64,000 bases of DNA, from the NCBI RefSeq assembly GCF_025751495.1, contig NZ_JAOWKZ010000001.1, positions 627,920 through 691,919 on the forward strand. The letters run 5' to 3'. A model generated the notes under the pieces. That model saw only the letters and a list, made by a program, of their open reading frames with translations. It had not been told where the DNA came from and did not search any database. This document shows, in pieces, positions 43,632 through 54,982 of this stretch. Each line of letters begins with the position of its first letter. The first letter of the stretch is position 1. This stretch comes from Albidovulum litorale. Lineage in GTDB: Bacteria; Pseudomonadota; Alphaproteobacteria; Rhodobacterales; Rhodobacteraceae. Made by a program: the position numbers and the translations under genes.

Positions 43632-44531
43632 CTACCCCGTCAGTTTCACGATCACAGCGCCCGCCGCAATCAAAGCCATCAAAGTCAGCCTGCGCGGCCC
43701 GACCCGTTCACCGAGCATCAGCCAGGCAATGAGGGCGGCAAAGACCGTCGAGGTCTCGCGCAGCACCGCCGCCTCCCCCACATTATCGAGCCGCGTCGCC
43801 AGAAGGATGGCACCGAAGCTGAAATAGGCGGTGAAGGCCCCGATTACACCCCGCTTCATCAGCGGCACGATCTCGGACGACGGCAGGCGCCGCCAGCGCC
43901 GCCACGTATAGACAGGCATGAAGAGCCCGTCGATGAGGAAGAACCACGCGAGGAAGGTGAACGGGTCCGCGGTCGCGCGGATGCCGTAGGCGTCGTAGGT
44001 CGTGTAGAGCGCCACGAACATGCCAGTGACAACCGCCCAGAAGAGCGCGGGCACCATCGTTTCGCGGTCCACGGTAATGGTGCGCAGGTTATAGACGGCA
44101 AGCCCGAAGATGCCGGTCAGAAGAACCGCGACACCGGCCCACTGACCGGCGGTGAAATGTTCGCCGAAGAGAAGCCCCGCGCCGATAACCGCGAAAAACG
44201 GCCCCGTGCCGCGCACGACCGGGTAGACCACCGCATAGGCGCCCCGGCTGTAAGTCATGGCCTGCGAGACCTTGTATCCGATATGGATCACGAATGCGCC
44301 CGCGAAGATGAGCCACATATGCGGCTCGGGCCAGGGCACGACAAACAGTGCGAAGGGCAGCGCGATGACCGCATAGGAGATGTCGATTGCCGCCCGGCTC
44401 AGCCAGGGATCGTGACGCCCCTTCTGCAGCGCACCGAAGAGCGCATGGGTGAAGGCGGCAAAGAGCGCGAGCGCCATCGCCACCTGACTGCCAAGGTCCG
44501 TGCCTTCAATCGAGGCGAGCCATGCGGTCAT
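43632..44531 (-). CDS. DMT superfamily (EamA) permease
   Basis: A 299-aa permease with about ten helices. The duplicated EamA topology is seen, with AVVYPVVRGTGPFFAVIGAGLLFGE at the end of repeat one and VGEAAVLRETSTVFAALIAWLMLGE in repeat two; both have the conserved Pro/Arg or Arg and terminal Gly-Glu. It lies between ftsY and yciB, 8 bp from the ftsY stop and 5 bp before the yciB start. Substrate is unknown. Confidence 0.9.
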   Translation of the reverse strand: MTAWLASIEGTDLGSQVAMALALFAAFTHALFGALQKGRHDPWLSRAAIDISYAVIALPFALFVVPWPEPHMWLIFAGAFVIHIGYKVSQAMTYSRGAYAVVYPVVRGTGPFFAVIGAGLLFGEHFTAGQWAGVAVLLTGIFGLAVYNLRTITVDRETMVPALFWAVVTGMFVALYTTYDAYGIRATADPFTFLAWFFLIDGLFMPVYTWRRWRRLPSSEIVPLMKRGVIGAFTAYFSFGAILLATRLDNVGEAAVLRETSTVFAALIAWLMLGERVGPRRLTLMALIAAGAVIVKLTG

Positions 44532-44539
44532 CCGCGCGG

Positions 44540-45877
44540 TCAGCCGTCACTGCCGACAAGCGCGCGGGCAAACTCCTCGGGGTCGAAGGGCGACAGGTCG
44601 TCGATCTGTTCACCCACACCGATGGCGTGGATCGGCAGGCCGAACTTGTCGGCGAGCGCGACGAGGACGCCGCCCTTGGCCGTACCATCAAGCTTGGTCA
44701 TCACGAGGCCCGAGACATCGGCGATCTTGCGGAAGATATCGACCTGGCTGAGCGCGTTCTGTCCTGTCGTGGCATCCAGCACCAGAAGCGTATTGTGCGG
44801 CGCGTCGGGGTCCTTCTTGCGGATCACGCGGACGATCTTGGCCAGTTCCTCCATCAGGTCCTGCCGGTTTTGCAGGCGCCCCGCCGTGTCGATCATCAGA
44901 AGGTCGGCGCCTTCTGCCTGCGCCTTCGTCATTGCATCGAAGGCAAGGCTCGCGGGGTCCGATCCCTCGGGCGCGGTCATCACCGGTACGCCCGCGCGCT
45001 CACCCCAGACCTGCAACTGTTCGACAGCTGCGGCGCGGAACGTATCGCCCGCGGCGATTACCACCTTCTTGCCCGCGGCACGGAACTGGCTGGCGAGCTT
45101 GCCGATTGTCGTGGTCTTGCCCGAGCCGTTGACGCCGACGACCAGCACCACTTGCGGTTTGGTCTTGTAAAGCGGCATGGGCTTGGCGACCGGTTCCATG
45201 ATCCGGGCGACCTCGCCGGCAAGCAGATCCTTGATCTCGGGCACCGAAAGCTTGCGGCCCATCCGCCCCTCAGCGAGGTTCGCGGCCACGCGTAGCGCGG
45301 TATCGACGCCCATATCGGACTGGATCAGCAGTTCCTCAAGGCTTTCGAGCATCGCGTCATCGAGAACCCGGCGCGGCGCGGACGGGGCGGCAGGACGCTT
45401 GAACAGGCGGCCAAGGAAACCCGGGCGTTCGGCAAGGGGCTCGTTCGACACCGAAGGTGACGACGACAGGATTTCAACCGGTGCAGGTTCCGGCAATTCG
45501 ACCGGTGCGGGCTCCGGCAGTTCCGGCGCTGCGGGCGGTGCCTCCACCGGCGGCGCGGGGGGCACTTCGGGCGCGGCTGGGGGGAGTTCGACCGGGTCCG
45601 GCATAGGGGCTGGTTCGGGTTCAATTTCCGGCTCGGGTTCCGGCTCCGGTTCAGACTCTGGTTCGGGCGCCGGGATCGGCTCGGGTTCCGGTGCCAGCTC
45701 CGGTTCGGGTTCGGGGATCGGCTCCGGTTCGGGCGTTGGCTCCGGCTGCGGCTCGGGTGCCGCGGCCTGCGCTTCCACCTCCTCCTCAGCCCCTTCGGCG
45801 ACAATCGCCTCCAGCCCCTCTTCGAGCTTCGATGAGGATTTGAAAAGCTTGTCCTTGAGCTTCTTGAAGAACGACAT
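44540..45877 (-). CDS. ftsY: Signal recognition particle receptor FtsY
   Basis: A 445-aa SRP receptor GTPase. Starting [22 protein letters not shown], a basic amphipathic membrane-targeting helix, it then has an acidic Pro-Glu repeat region (about residues 41-95) and Ala/Pro/Glu repeats to about 136. A second basic segment, [10 protein letters not shown] (153-162), follows. The NG domain has GVNGSGKTT (248-256), DTFRAAA (278-284), DTAGR (330-334) and TKLDG (394-398). It docks SRP-ribosome complexes to SecYEG. First gene of ftsY-permease-yciB. Confidence 0.97.
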   Translation of the reverse strand: MSFFKKLKDKLFKSSSKLEEGLEAIVAEGAEEEVEAQAAAPEPQPEPTPEPEPIPEPEPELAPEPEPIPAPEPESEPEPEPEPEIEPEPAPMPDPVELPPAAPEVPPAPPVEAPPAAPELPEPAPVELPEPAPVEILSSSPSVSNEPLAERPGFLGRLFKRPAAPSAPRRVLDDAMLESLEELLIQSDMGVDTALRVAANLAEGRMGRKLSVPEIKDLLAGEVARIMEPVAKPMPLYKTKPQVVLVVGVNGSGKTTTIGKLASQFRAAGKKVVIAAGDTFRAAAVEQLQVWGERAGVPVMTAPEGSDPASLAFDAMTKAQAEGADLLMIDTAGRLQNRQDLMEELAKIVRVIRKKDPDAPHNTLLVLDATTGQNALSQVDIFRKIADVSGLVMTKLDGTAKGGVLVALADKFGLPIHAIGVGEQIDDLSPFDPEEFARALVGSDG

Positions 45878-45937
45878 AGGCGGCCCCGGCTGCTGGTCTT
45901 GCCCCCACCTATTACGTTTCGGGTTGGGATTGAAGGG

Positions 45938-46570
45938 TCAGAAGGGCGCGTTGGCGGCCATTCCCAGAAGGATCAGCGCCTGACCCGACCAGTAGGCCGC
46001 CCAGAGCGCATGGCTCAGGAGCCGGTTCAGGCCGGGGCTTTTGACCACGAAGAGGTCAAGCGACAGAAGAAGATCGGACAAGACGAAAAGGACCGCGCCC
46101 CACAGCGCGACCTGCCGGTCCGGGCCGAGTGTCAGGGCTGCGAGCGCCATGAGGGTGATGACGCCCACATAGGCCCGGACCGACCAGCGCAGCGCCCCGG
46201 TCTGTGGCGCGAGCCAGAACTCGGTCGATATGCCAAGCGCCAGCAGCGCCAGCGCGGGGAAAAGGGGCGGCAGCGTGCCCGGTATCCAGAACTCGGCGGC
46301 ATAGGCGAGATGACCAGCGGCGAAGGCCCCCATCCCCGCAAGGAATGCCTTTTCCCCGGGGCGCGAAAGAAAGAAGTCGCCCAACGCCCCAAGGGCCAGT
46401 CCCGCGACGATAAGCATGGGGGCGGCGAGTCCCGGCGCGGCGAGGGCCAGCACCGCGACCGAACCGGTCTTGATCAGGCTCTTCGGCCAGGATGCCCCGC
46501 GCCAGCAGAAGACGATTTCGTAAAGGGTGGCCAGAAGCACGGCGAAGATGAACAAAGTGGTCGCGGTCAT
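45938..46570 (-). CDS. Lysoplasmalogenase (YhhN family)
   Basis: A 210-aa integral membrane protein with about eight helices. Family features: KTGSVAVLAL near the N-terminus, the conserved acids in ALGALGDFFLSRPGEKAFLAGMGAFAAGHLAYA (noted as LGDFFLSRPGEKAF and FAAGHLAY) and VLSDLLLSLDLF near the end. YhhN/TMEM86 enzymes cleave the vinyl ether bond of lysoplasmalogens; many bacterial members are untested. It is divergent from alkB (about 140 bp). Confidence 0.88.
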   Translation of the reverse strand: MTATTLFIFAVLLATLYEIVFCWRGASWPKSLIKTGSVAVLALAAPGLAAPMLIVAGLALGALGDFFLSRPGEKAFLAGMGAFAAGHLAYAAEFWIPGTLPPLFPALALLALGISTEFWLAPQTGALRWSVRAYVGVITLMALAALTLGPDRQVALWGAVLFVLSDLLLSLDLFVVKSPGLNRLLSHALWAAYWSGQALILLGMAANAPF

Positions 46571-46711
46571 GGTCCCTCCGGGTCAGGCGCGAGAAGGCCA
46601 TGGGGGCCCGGCCCCGGTCAACCGGTCACGCGGTCTGACGTGGCGGCACGAACAGGGGTCGACGGCGGCGGCGGGATTTGCCAGATTTGCGCCTGCAAGG
46701 ATGTATCGCCC

Positions 46712-48040
46712 ATGGTTCTGAACCCGCTGTCCCGACTGACCCGACGCCGTACCGGTGACAACCCGAAGCGGCCGGACATGGACGACCAGTCTGGCGCAGA
46801 CGATGCAGCGATCGCCTCGGTCCTTTCGGCCCTCTCAGAGGACACCGCTCCAGCGACCTCACAAGAGCGAAAGATCGAACCGGAACGACCCGAGCCCGCT
46901 CCGGCCGGTCCGGATGCAGATGCGCGGCCCCGCCCCGCCGTTGCTTCATCCGAGACCTGGCAGGATAGGCTCCAAACCGCGTGGGCGCCGTGGCGTCATT
47001 TACGTCCCTTCCTGCTGGCAACGCTCGCGCCGGTGCCTCTTCTAATCCTTGCCGCCGTTCTGGGCGGGGTTTGGAGTCTGCCTGCCCTGCTGTCGATGAC
47101 CCTTGTTCTTCATGTCGCCGACGAAGTTGCCCGGGAACGCGGGGCGACCGGTCCCGAGCCGCAGACCGTCGCAGCCGCCGACCGGCTGTCGGTCCTGCTC
47201 GCTGTGGTGCATTTCCTGCTCCTCCTGATCGGCCTCTGGGCGCTTTCCGGTGGATCGGGCCTCGGCCTTTTCGACGGTATCGCCACTTTCCTCGCCTTCG
47301 GCCTCTGGTTCGGGCAGGTGTCGAACTCGAACGCCCATGAACTCATTCACCGCTCCGACCGGCGGCTCTTCGGGTTGGGCATGGCTGTCTATATCTCGCT
47401 TCTCTTCGGCCATCACACCTCGGCCCATCGGTTGGTCCATCACCGCTTCGTCGCAACGCCTGACGACCCGAACACGGCCGCCGAAGGGGAAAGCTTCTAC
47501 GCCTTCGCTGCCCGCGCCTGGCCGGTTGCCTTCGTGGCGGGATATGAGATGGAAAAGAACCGCCGCGAAAAAGCGCGGCTGACGGGGCTTGCGGGCCTCA
47601 ACCCCTATTCCATCTACCTCGGCGGCGCGGCGCTGGCGCTTGTCGCGGTGCTGTGGCTCTTCGGGTTTGACGGGCTTTTGGCCTATCTCCTGCTCTGTGC
47701 CCATGCGCAGGTTCAGCTTCTTCTGTCGGACTACGTGCAGCATTACGGGCTTTTGCGCCGCGAACTGCCCTCGGGCGGGCTGGAACCCGCCGGACCTGGG
47801 CATAGCTGGGACGCGCCACATGCCTTTTCAGGCATGATGATGCTGAACGCACCGCGCCATGCCGATCACCACGCCCATCCTGCGCGACCCTATCCTGAAC
47901 TCGGGCTGAACCCGGTGACCGAAACACCCCGCCTGCCCCATTCGCTGCCGGTCATGGCGACGATCGCGCTGATCCCGCCTGTCTGGCATCGGCTCATGGA
48001 CCGGCGGCTTGCAGCCATGCGCCGCCGTGCCGATGCCTGA
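46712..48040 (+). CDS. Alkane 1-monooxygenase-like di-iron membrane hydroxylase
   Basis: A 442-aa AlkB-type enzyme. An 80-100 residue Pro/Arg/Glu-rich soluble N-terminal extension precedes the helices. The His boxes are HELIH (209-213), HTSAHRLVHH (235-244), DYVQHYG (340-346, equivalent to NYxEHYG) and RHADHH (382-387). The second box reads AHxxxHH where AlkB has EHxxGHH: Glu is Ala and Gly is Val. FVATPDDPNTA is AlkB-like. AlkB oxidises n-alkanes with rubredoxin; no rubredoxin gene is adjacent. Start at 46712 is the best ATG; 46778 is possible. Confidence 0.85.
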   Translation: MVLNPLSRLTRRRTGDNPKRPDMDDQSGADDAAIASVLSALSEDTAPATSQERKIEPERPEPAPAGPDADARPRPAVASSETWQDRLQTAWAPWRHLRPFLLATLAPVPLLILAAVLGGVWSLPALLSMTLVLHVADEVARERGATGPEPQTVAAADRLSVLLAVVHFLLLLIGLWALSGGSGLGLFDGIATFLAFGLWFGQVSNSNAHELIHRSDRRLFGLGMAVYISLLFGHHTSAHRLVHHRFVATPDDPNTAAEGESFYAFAARAWPVAFVAGYEMEKNRREKARLTGLAGLNPYSIYLGGAALALVAVLWLFGFDGLLAYLLLCAHAQVQLLLSDYVQHYGLLRRELPSGGLEPAGPGHSWDAPHAFSGMMMLNAPRHADHHAHPARPYPELGLNPVTETPRLPHSLPVMATIALIPPVWHRLMDRRLAAMRRRADA

Positions 48041-48101
48041 GCGCGCTGGCCTCGGCGCACGCTTTCTGGCACTCTGGCGCGGCAGATCGAGAGGCCCCGG
48101 A

Positions 48102-48518
48102 ATGACCTGTCTGTCACGGATCGTCGGAACCGCAATTGCCCTGATTCTTGGATCGGCGCTCGGCGCAGCGGAGCCAGGCGGGCCGCTGACTGCAGAGGAG
48201 TTCGATGCGGCGACGGTGGGGCGCACGCTTTTCTACAATTCCGGCGGCGAACCCTACGGCGTCGAACAGTACCAGCCGGGCCGTCAGGTGGTCTGGGCCT
48301 TTCTCGGCGACGATTGCCGCAGAGGCGAGTGGTACGAAGATCAGGGCTTTATCTGCTTTGTCTATGAGGACAATCCCGAGCCGCAATGCTGGACCTTCTG
48401 GCAAAGCGACGAAGGCCTTCTGGCCAAGTTCCGGGGCGATCCCTTCGGCCTGCCGCTGATCGCGGTCGAGGAAAGCCCCGAACCGATGGCCTGCATGGGG
48501 CTGGATCTCGGGGTCTGA
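48102..48518 (+). CDS. Small exported protein conserved in Rhodobacteraceae, function unknown
   Basis: A 138-aa protein with a signal peptide (MTCLSRIVGTAIALILGSALGAAEP; cleavage after the Ala-rich part). The mature domain LTAEEFDAATVGRTLFYNSGGEPYGVEQYQPGRQVVWAFL (cited as LTAEEFDAATVGRTLFY and GGEPYGVEQYQPGR) and CRRGEWYEDQGFICFVYED belongs to a recurring small family. Four Cys (including FICFVYED and EPQCWTFW) may form disulfides. The ATG at 48102 was chosen for the signal peptide. It follows alkB by 61 bp. Confidence 0.7.
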   Translation: MTCLSRIVGTAIALILGSALGAAEPGGPLTAEEFDAATVGRTLFYNSGGEPYGVEQYQPGRQVVWAFLGDDCRRGEWYEDQGFICFVYEDNPEPQCWTFWQSDEGLLAKFRGDPFGLPLIAVEESPEPMACMGLDLGV

Positions 48519-48623
48519 GAGGCATTCGCTTTCCGGGTTTCGCCGCGCCTGAGGCGCGTCGGCCCGCCTTGGGTTTTACCCCCGGACCCCCGAGGGTGTT
48601 TCGGCAAGGAAGGAACCGGACGG

Positions 48624-50126
48624 TCAGAAAAGGCTGCCCTGATCGGGCGGTGGGTCGGATTTCTGGCGTTTCGGCTTTGCCGGGCTGCCCGCGAGCACCG
48701 GCAGGGTTCCGTCGTGAAATTCGATATCGAGGGCGGCGGCGGTTTCGGCAGCCGCTTTCGTCGTGACAACGGCGCCTTCGGCACGGATCACCGCATAGCC
48801 GCGTTTCAGCGTTTCGGTATAGCCGAGCGTCTGGCGCATGCGGTCTGTCGCACTCAGCCGTTCGGCGAGTGCATCGAGGCGCTGGCGTTGGGCGGTGGCG
48901 AGGCGCTGGGTGATCGCCTCAAGATCGGCGCGGCGACGGGTGTTTTCGCGCCCCGCATCGCGGGTCAGGCGGGTCAGCGCGGGCGCAAGGCGCTCGGCGA
49001 AGATGGTGAAATGCCGCCGCTCGCGGGCGATCAGGCCAGCAAGCGTCGCCGGGTGCAGCCGCCCCGCAACGGTGTTAAAGCCCGCCCGCTTGCGCGTGGC
49101 TGCGGCATGCAATGCAGGGCCGAGACGGTCGGACCACTGGTCGAGGCCTTGCCGGGCTGGATCGAGAAGTGTTTCGGGTCGTCCCAACGCGCGGGACAGG
49201 TCGGTTAGCCGCTGGCGGCGCTGGTCGAGCCGCTGGGTCAATGCGCGGGAAAGCCGTGCGCCCTGATCGGCGGTCCAGCTGAGCAGTTCCATTCGGACCG
49301 GCACCGCCTTTTCCGCTGCCGCCGTCGGCGTCGGCGCGCGGTAATCGGCGGCATGGTCGATCAGCGTCGTATCGGTCTCGTGCCCCACCGCCGAAATCAG
49401 GGGGATGGCACTTTCGGCCGCGGCGCGGACCACGATTTCCTCATTGAATCCCCAGAGGTCTTCCAGCGATCCGCCACCACGCGCGACGATGATCAGGTCA
49501 GGGCGCGGCAGCGCGCCGCCGGGCGTCAGCGCATTGAAGCCCCGGATCGCGGCGGCGACCTCTGGCGCGCATTTCTCCCCCTGTACCGCGACAGGCCAGA
49601 TCAGCACCTTGCGCGGGAACCGGTCGCGGAGCCGGTGCAGGATATCGCGGATCACCGCGCCCGAGGGTGAGGTGACGACCCCGATCACCTCGGGCAGATA
49701 GGGGATCGCCTGCTTGCGCTCCGGCGCGAACAACCCCTCCGCCGCCAGTGCCGCCTTGCGCTTTTCCAGCATCAGCATCAGGGCGCCCATGCCTGCGGGC
49801 GCGATATCCTCGACGATGAGCTGGTATTTCGACTGGCCAGGGAAGGTCGTGAGGCGGCCGGTTGCGATCACCTCCATCCCCTCTTCCGGCTTCACAGAAA
49901 GCCGTGCGGCCTGCCCTTTCCACGACACCGCGGCGATGACCGCGCGGTCATCCTTCAGGTCAAAATAAAGATGCCCCGAGGCGGGGCGCGACACGCGGCC
50001 GATCTCGCCCCGCACCCGGACATGGCCAAACTCGCCCTCGATCATGCGCTTCACCGCGCCCGAGATTTCCGAGACGGTGAATTCATGGGCATTGCCGCCC
50101 TGCTGGCTCTCTTCGAAGATGTCCAT
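48624..50126 (-). CDS. xseA: Exodeoxyribonuclease VII large subunit
   Basis: A 500-aa nuclease subunit. The N-terminal OB-fold (residues about 15-115: EFTVSEISGAVKRMIEGEFGHVRVRGEIGRVS, cited as VSEISGAVKRMIE and VRGEIGRVS) is followed by the catalytic domain with YLPEVIGVVTSPSGAVIRDILHRLRDRFP (noted as VTSPSGAVIRDIL), ARGGGSLEDLWGFNEE and GHETDTTLIDHAADYRAPTPTAAAE (noted as GHETDTTLIDHAAD). A coiled-coil follows. It degrades single-stranded DNA with XseB, whose gene is not in view. Divergent from purD. Confidence 0.96.
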   Translation of the reverse strand: MDIFEESQQGGNAHEFTVSEISGAVKRMIEGEFGHVRVRGEIGRVSRPASGHLYFDLKDDRAVIAAVSWKGQAARLSVKPEEGMEVIATGRLTTFPGQSKYQLIVEDIAPAGMGALMLMLEKRKAALAAEGLFAPERKQAIPYLPEVIGVVTSPSGAVIRDILHRLRDRFPRKVLIWPVAVQGEKCAPEVAAAIRGFNALTPGGALPRPDLIIVARGGGSLEDLWGFNEEIVVRAAAESAIPLISAVGHETDTTLIDHAADYRAPTPTAAAEKAVPVRMELLSWTADQGARLSRALTQRLDQRRQRLTDLSRALGRPETLLDPARQGLDQWSDRLGPALHAAATRKRAGFNTVAGRLHPATLAGLIARERRHFTIFAERLAPALTRLTRDAGRENTRRRADLEAITQRLATAQRQRLDALAERLSATDRMRQTLGYTETLKRGYAVIRAEGAVVTTKAAAETAAALDIEFHDGTLPVLAGSPAKPKRQKSDPPPDQGSLF

Positions 50127-50195
50127 GGGTCCGCTTGTATCCTCTGCCCCCCGACCTTAGAACGCCGGGCAAGCGAGGCCAAGCGGGGGACGGCG

Positions 50196-51458
<1,263 letters not shown>

Positions 51459-51466
51459 AGTTTCGT

Positions 51467-51524
51467 CCCGCCTTCGGCGGGCCGACCCGCCGGGGAGGCG
51501 CTGCCTCCCCGGACCCCTCCGGAG
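51467..51524 (+). terminator. Hairpin cluster after purD
   Basis: Two perfect hairpins: CCCGCC-TTC-GGCGGG (51467-51481) and GGGGAGGC-GCT-GCCTCCCC (51492-51510). A third, CCGG-N6-CCGG, follows and leads into GGAGTATCTTCAGAC. They lie between purD and the convergent FG-GAP gene, so they probably terminate. A similar CCCGGACCCC...GAGxxTxTT end occurs after the exported-protein gene at 48580-48602, which suggests a dispersed intergenic element. Confidence 0.6.
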
Positions 51525-51551
51525 TATCTTCAGACAGAAAGTGAGGCCGTC

Positions 51552-52306
51552 TCAGCGGCAGCCAGCGATGCGGTCGAAGCTCTTCGGCCCCCTGTAAGGT
51601 CCGAGGTCGCGGACAGCCAATTTCCCGTCGGCGAGGGTTGTTCCGATGATCCGGGTCCAGTCTCCGTTGGAGGTCAGGATCGTTGGGCTCCCACCGCAGG
51701 TGGCGATGCGGCCCTGGATGAAGGGATCGCCGATCCGGTGATTGGTGAGACCCTTGGCCTCGGCAACGGGGACGAGGCGGTCGCCCTCGAGCCGGACGAT
51801 CTTCAGGATTTTGCCCAGATGCGGCGTCTCGACATAGGCAATCTCCACCCGCCCGTCACCGTCGAGATCGGCCGCGCCGACGGGGGCGAGCCAGCGGTGA
51901 GGCGTGCCGATATAAGGGGTCGAGGCAATGGCGGTGAACCTGTTGCCGGCGAATCCGTGAATCTCCAGGCTGGCGCCGCTGCTGACTTTGGATATGACGG
52001 TCACGATCTCGGGCTGTCCGTCGCCGGTGACATCCCAGAGCCGTGGCGCGAAGTCCTCGTAGACCGATTCCTGCGGTAGAATTATGTCGATGGGGCCGAC
52101 CAAGCCACATCCATCCGCCCAGTCGATCACGACCTTCATCCCGCCCCACTCGATCGCATCGCCCAAGATGCCATGGTCGTAGCGGTCGGTCGGTCGGGTA
52201 TAGCTGGCCTTGAGGATTGGACCTTCGCAACCGACATACTGCGCGGGGGCGGGCGTCGCCGCGAAGGAAGCGGCCATGTAGTAGCAGAAGGCCGCGAAGA
52301 GGCGCA

Positions 52307-52307
<1 letters not shown>
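51552..52307 (-). CDS. Exported FG-GAP/VCBS repeat protein
   Basis: A 251-aa secreted protein. After a signal peptide (MRLFAAFCYYMAASFAATPAPAQ) there are two clear FG-GAP-type blades: PRLWDVTGDGQPEIVTVIS and VGAADLDGDGRVEIAYVET. Their DxDGDGxxE loops can bind calcium. Cys residues near both ends may form disulfides. Function is unknown. Its start overlaps the ferredoxin stop by one base (TGATG), so it is translated from the ferredoxin transcript. Confidence 0.82.
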
Positions 52308-53355
<1,048 letters not shown>

Positions 53356-53464
53356 TGGTTTGGGGGCGTGTGTGAGGCGCGCTTTGAGCCCACTTTGACA
53401 AATGCTGCACCCCGTCTGAATGACAAAACGCCCCGCAAAAGGACATTGGCTCAAGGTTTTCAGC

Positions 53465-54355
53465 CTATTTGTCGGTGCTTGGCTTGCCTTGCTTCGATGA
53501 CGCAGATGAAGATCGTCTCCGATGACTCCGGGCGTCGAGCGCACCTCCGCTCGCCGCACCGAGCAGTGGCTGTATCAGCATCCGGTCGAGCCAGAGGTCG
53601 CGGCGCGTGCGAAACTGCTCGATGCCGATCTCCATACCCTTGTGTCCCTTCGCGGGTTGGGCGAGGTAGGTTCCGAAAAGCCGGTCCCACCACGGGAGAT
53701 TGAAGCCGAAGTTCGAATTGGTTTCGCGTGGATCAACGGAATGGTGCACTCGGTGCATGTCCGGGGTGACGACGATACATCTGAGCATACGATCTACCCG
53801 GCGAGGAAAATCAATGTTGGCGTGATTGAAAAGCGCCGTCGCGTTCAGGATGACCTCGAACAAGAGCACGGCGACAGCGGGGGGGCCCAAAGCTGCAACG
53901 ACCACCAGCTTTATCCCCATCGAGATAAGGATTTCTACCGGGTGGAAACGTAAACCTGTGGTCGTGTCGAAATCGAGATCGGCGTGATGCATGCGGTGCA
54001 GACGCCAAAGCCCCGGCACCGCGTGGAACATCACGTGCTGAAGGTAGATTGCGAGATCGAGAAGCAGCATAGAGACAACGATGGCAACCCAAAGCGGAGC
54101 ATCGATGTTGTTGAAGAGCCCCCATCCGCGCTCCTCTGCCATAGCCGCGAGACCAACCGCGAGGATCGGAAACGTCAGCCGCAGAATCGCGGTGTCGAGC
54201 ACGACGAGCGCAAGGTTATTTGTCCATCGGATAACACGCGGTATATCGCGTCGTCGCCGGGGCGCTCCAACTTCCCATAGCGCCATGGCCGCGAGAACGC
54301 CCAGAAAAGCAACAAGACGAATGGTCGGCTCGGCTGCAAGGATTGTGCCGGACAT
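53465..54355 (-). CDS. Sterol desaturase/fatty acid hydroxylase family protein
   Basis: A 296-aa membrane di-iron hydroxylase. The His motifs are HVMFH (107-111), HRMHH (120-124) and a later HANIDF and HRVHHS cluster. Three to four helices surround them. SAM-independent O2 chemistry on sterols, carotenoids or lipids is expected. The ATG at 54355 has AAGGA 8 nt upstream; the longer open frame is not used. Codon choice and GC look lower than in adjacent housekeeping genes. It diverges from the dnaE2-like fragment. Confidence 0.87.
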   Translation of the reverse strand: MSGTILAAEPTIRLVAFLGVLAAMALWEVGAPRRRRDIPRVIRWTNNLALVVLDTAILRLTFPILAVGLAAMAEERGWGLFNNIDAPLWVAIVVSMLLLDLAIYLQHVMFHAVPGLWRLHRMHHADLDFDTTTGLRFHPVEILISMGIKLVVVAALGPPAVAVLLFEVILNATALFNHANIDFPRRVDRMLRCIVVTPDMHRVHHSVDPRETNSNFGFNLPWWDRLFGTYLAQPAKGHKGMEIGIEQFRTRRDLWLDRMLIQPLLGAASGGALDARSHRRRSSSASSKQGKPSTDK

Positions 54356-54507
54356 GGAAGGTGTCCTTCTGCGGGAGTCGGTCGCGATTGAACTGCCATC
54401 ATTACTAGGAGACGACTGCGCCATATGTATAGCAGACATTGACCCGAGATCTTCTGAGGGCAGCATCGCCCCGCAAGCGGCGGTTCAAACCCAGTCCTTT
54501 CCCGGGA

Positions 54508-54544
54508 TTGTAGCAGCCCGTAAAAATGTTCTACTATCGTTCTC
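54508..54544 (+). promoter_or_regulatory. SOS (LexA) box GTTC-N7-GTTC within a putative leaderless promoter
   Basis: GTTC (54528-54531), seven bases, GTTC (54539-54542) is an exact match to the alphaproteobacterial LexA box. TTGTAG (54508-54513), an 18-bp spacer and TACTAT (54532-54537) form a possible promoter whose start point would fall on the ATG at 54545. The box overlaps the -10 element, the usual repression geometry. The gap between the box and the ATG is 2 nt, with no room for a Shine-Dalgarno. Confidence 0.6.
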
Positions 54545-54982
54545 ATGCTGACCGACTATGCGCCGATTAAAGACTGGCCCCGCCCGCCCGCCGCCCTGCC
54601 CCATGCGCGGCTTGGGGAACCGCCCTCGGGCGCGCGGGTCACAGTGGCGGGGCTGGTGCTGGTGCGGCAGCGGCCGGGCACCGCGAAAGGGGTGGTTTTT
54701 CTCACGCTGGAGGATGAGACCGGGGTGGCCAATGTGGTCGTCTGGCAGAAGGTTTTCCAGCGCTTCCGCCGCGCGGTCGTGGCCGGGCGGCTTTTGCGCG
54801 TGACCGGGCGGCTTCAGCGCGAGTCGGAGGTCGTCCATATCGTCGCCGAGACAATCGAGGACATCACCGATATGCTCGACGATCTGCTCGCACCGCCGAC
54901 GCCCGGCCATGATCGAACGGATCAGGAGACCGGCGTCAGATCGCAGACGATCGCCGTCGCGGGGGCGTCGGTGCGGTTATAG
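54545..54982 (+). pseudogene. Fragment of error-prone DNA polymerase DnaE2 (OB-fold part)
   Basis: A 145-aa frame whose middle ([34 protein letters not shown], cited as [17 protein letters not shown] and [14 protein letters not shown]) is the C-terminal OB-fold of DnaE2. VGRLQREGEVVH-like text follows ([16 protein letters not shown]). A full DnaE2 has over 1000 residues; everything upstream of the OB-fold is absent, and the usual DnaE2 C-terminus is replaced by unrelated sequence antisense to the cupin gene. An SOS box lies directly before the ATG. It looks like a deletion remnant of an imuA-imuB-dnaE2 cassette, or an independent small OB-fold protein. Confidence 0.65.

Noticed and set aside
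45899-46711. Long upstream extension of the alkane hydroxylase frame
   Set aside because: It lies opposite the YhhN lysoplasmalogenase gene and has shadow-type composition; the real start is at 46712 or 46778.
53522-53953. Plus-strand 143-codon frame opposite the sterol desaturase gene
   Set aside because: The minus-strand gene has intact His motifs; this frame is its shadow.
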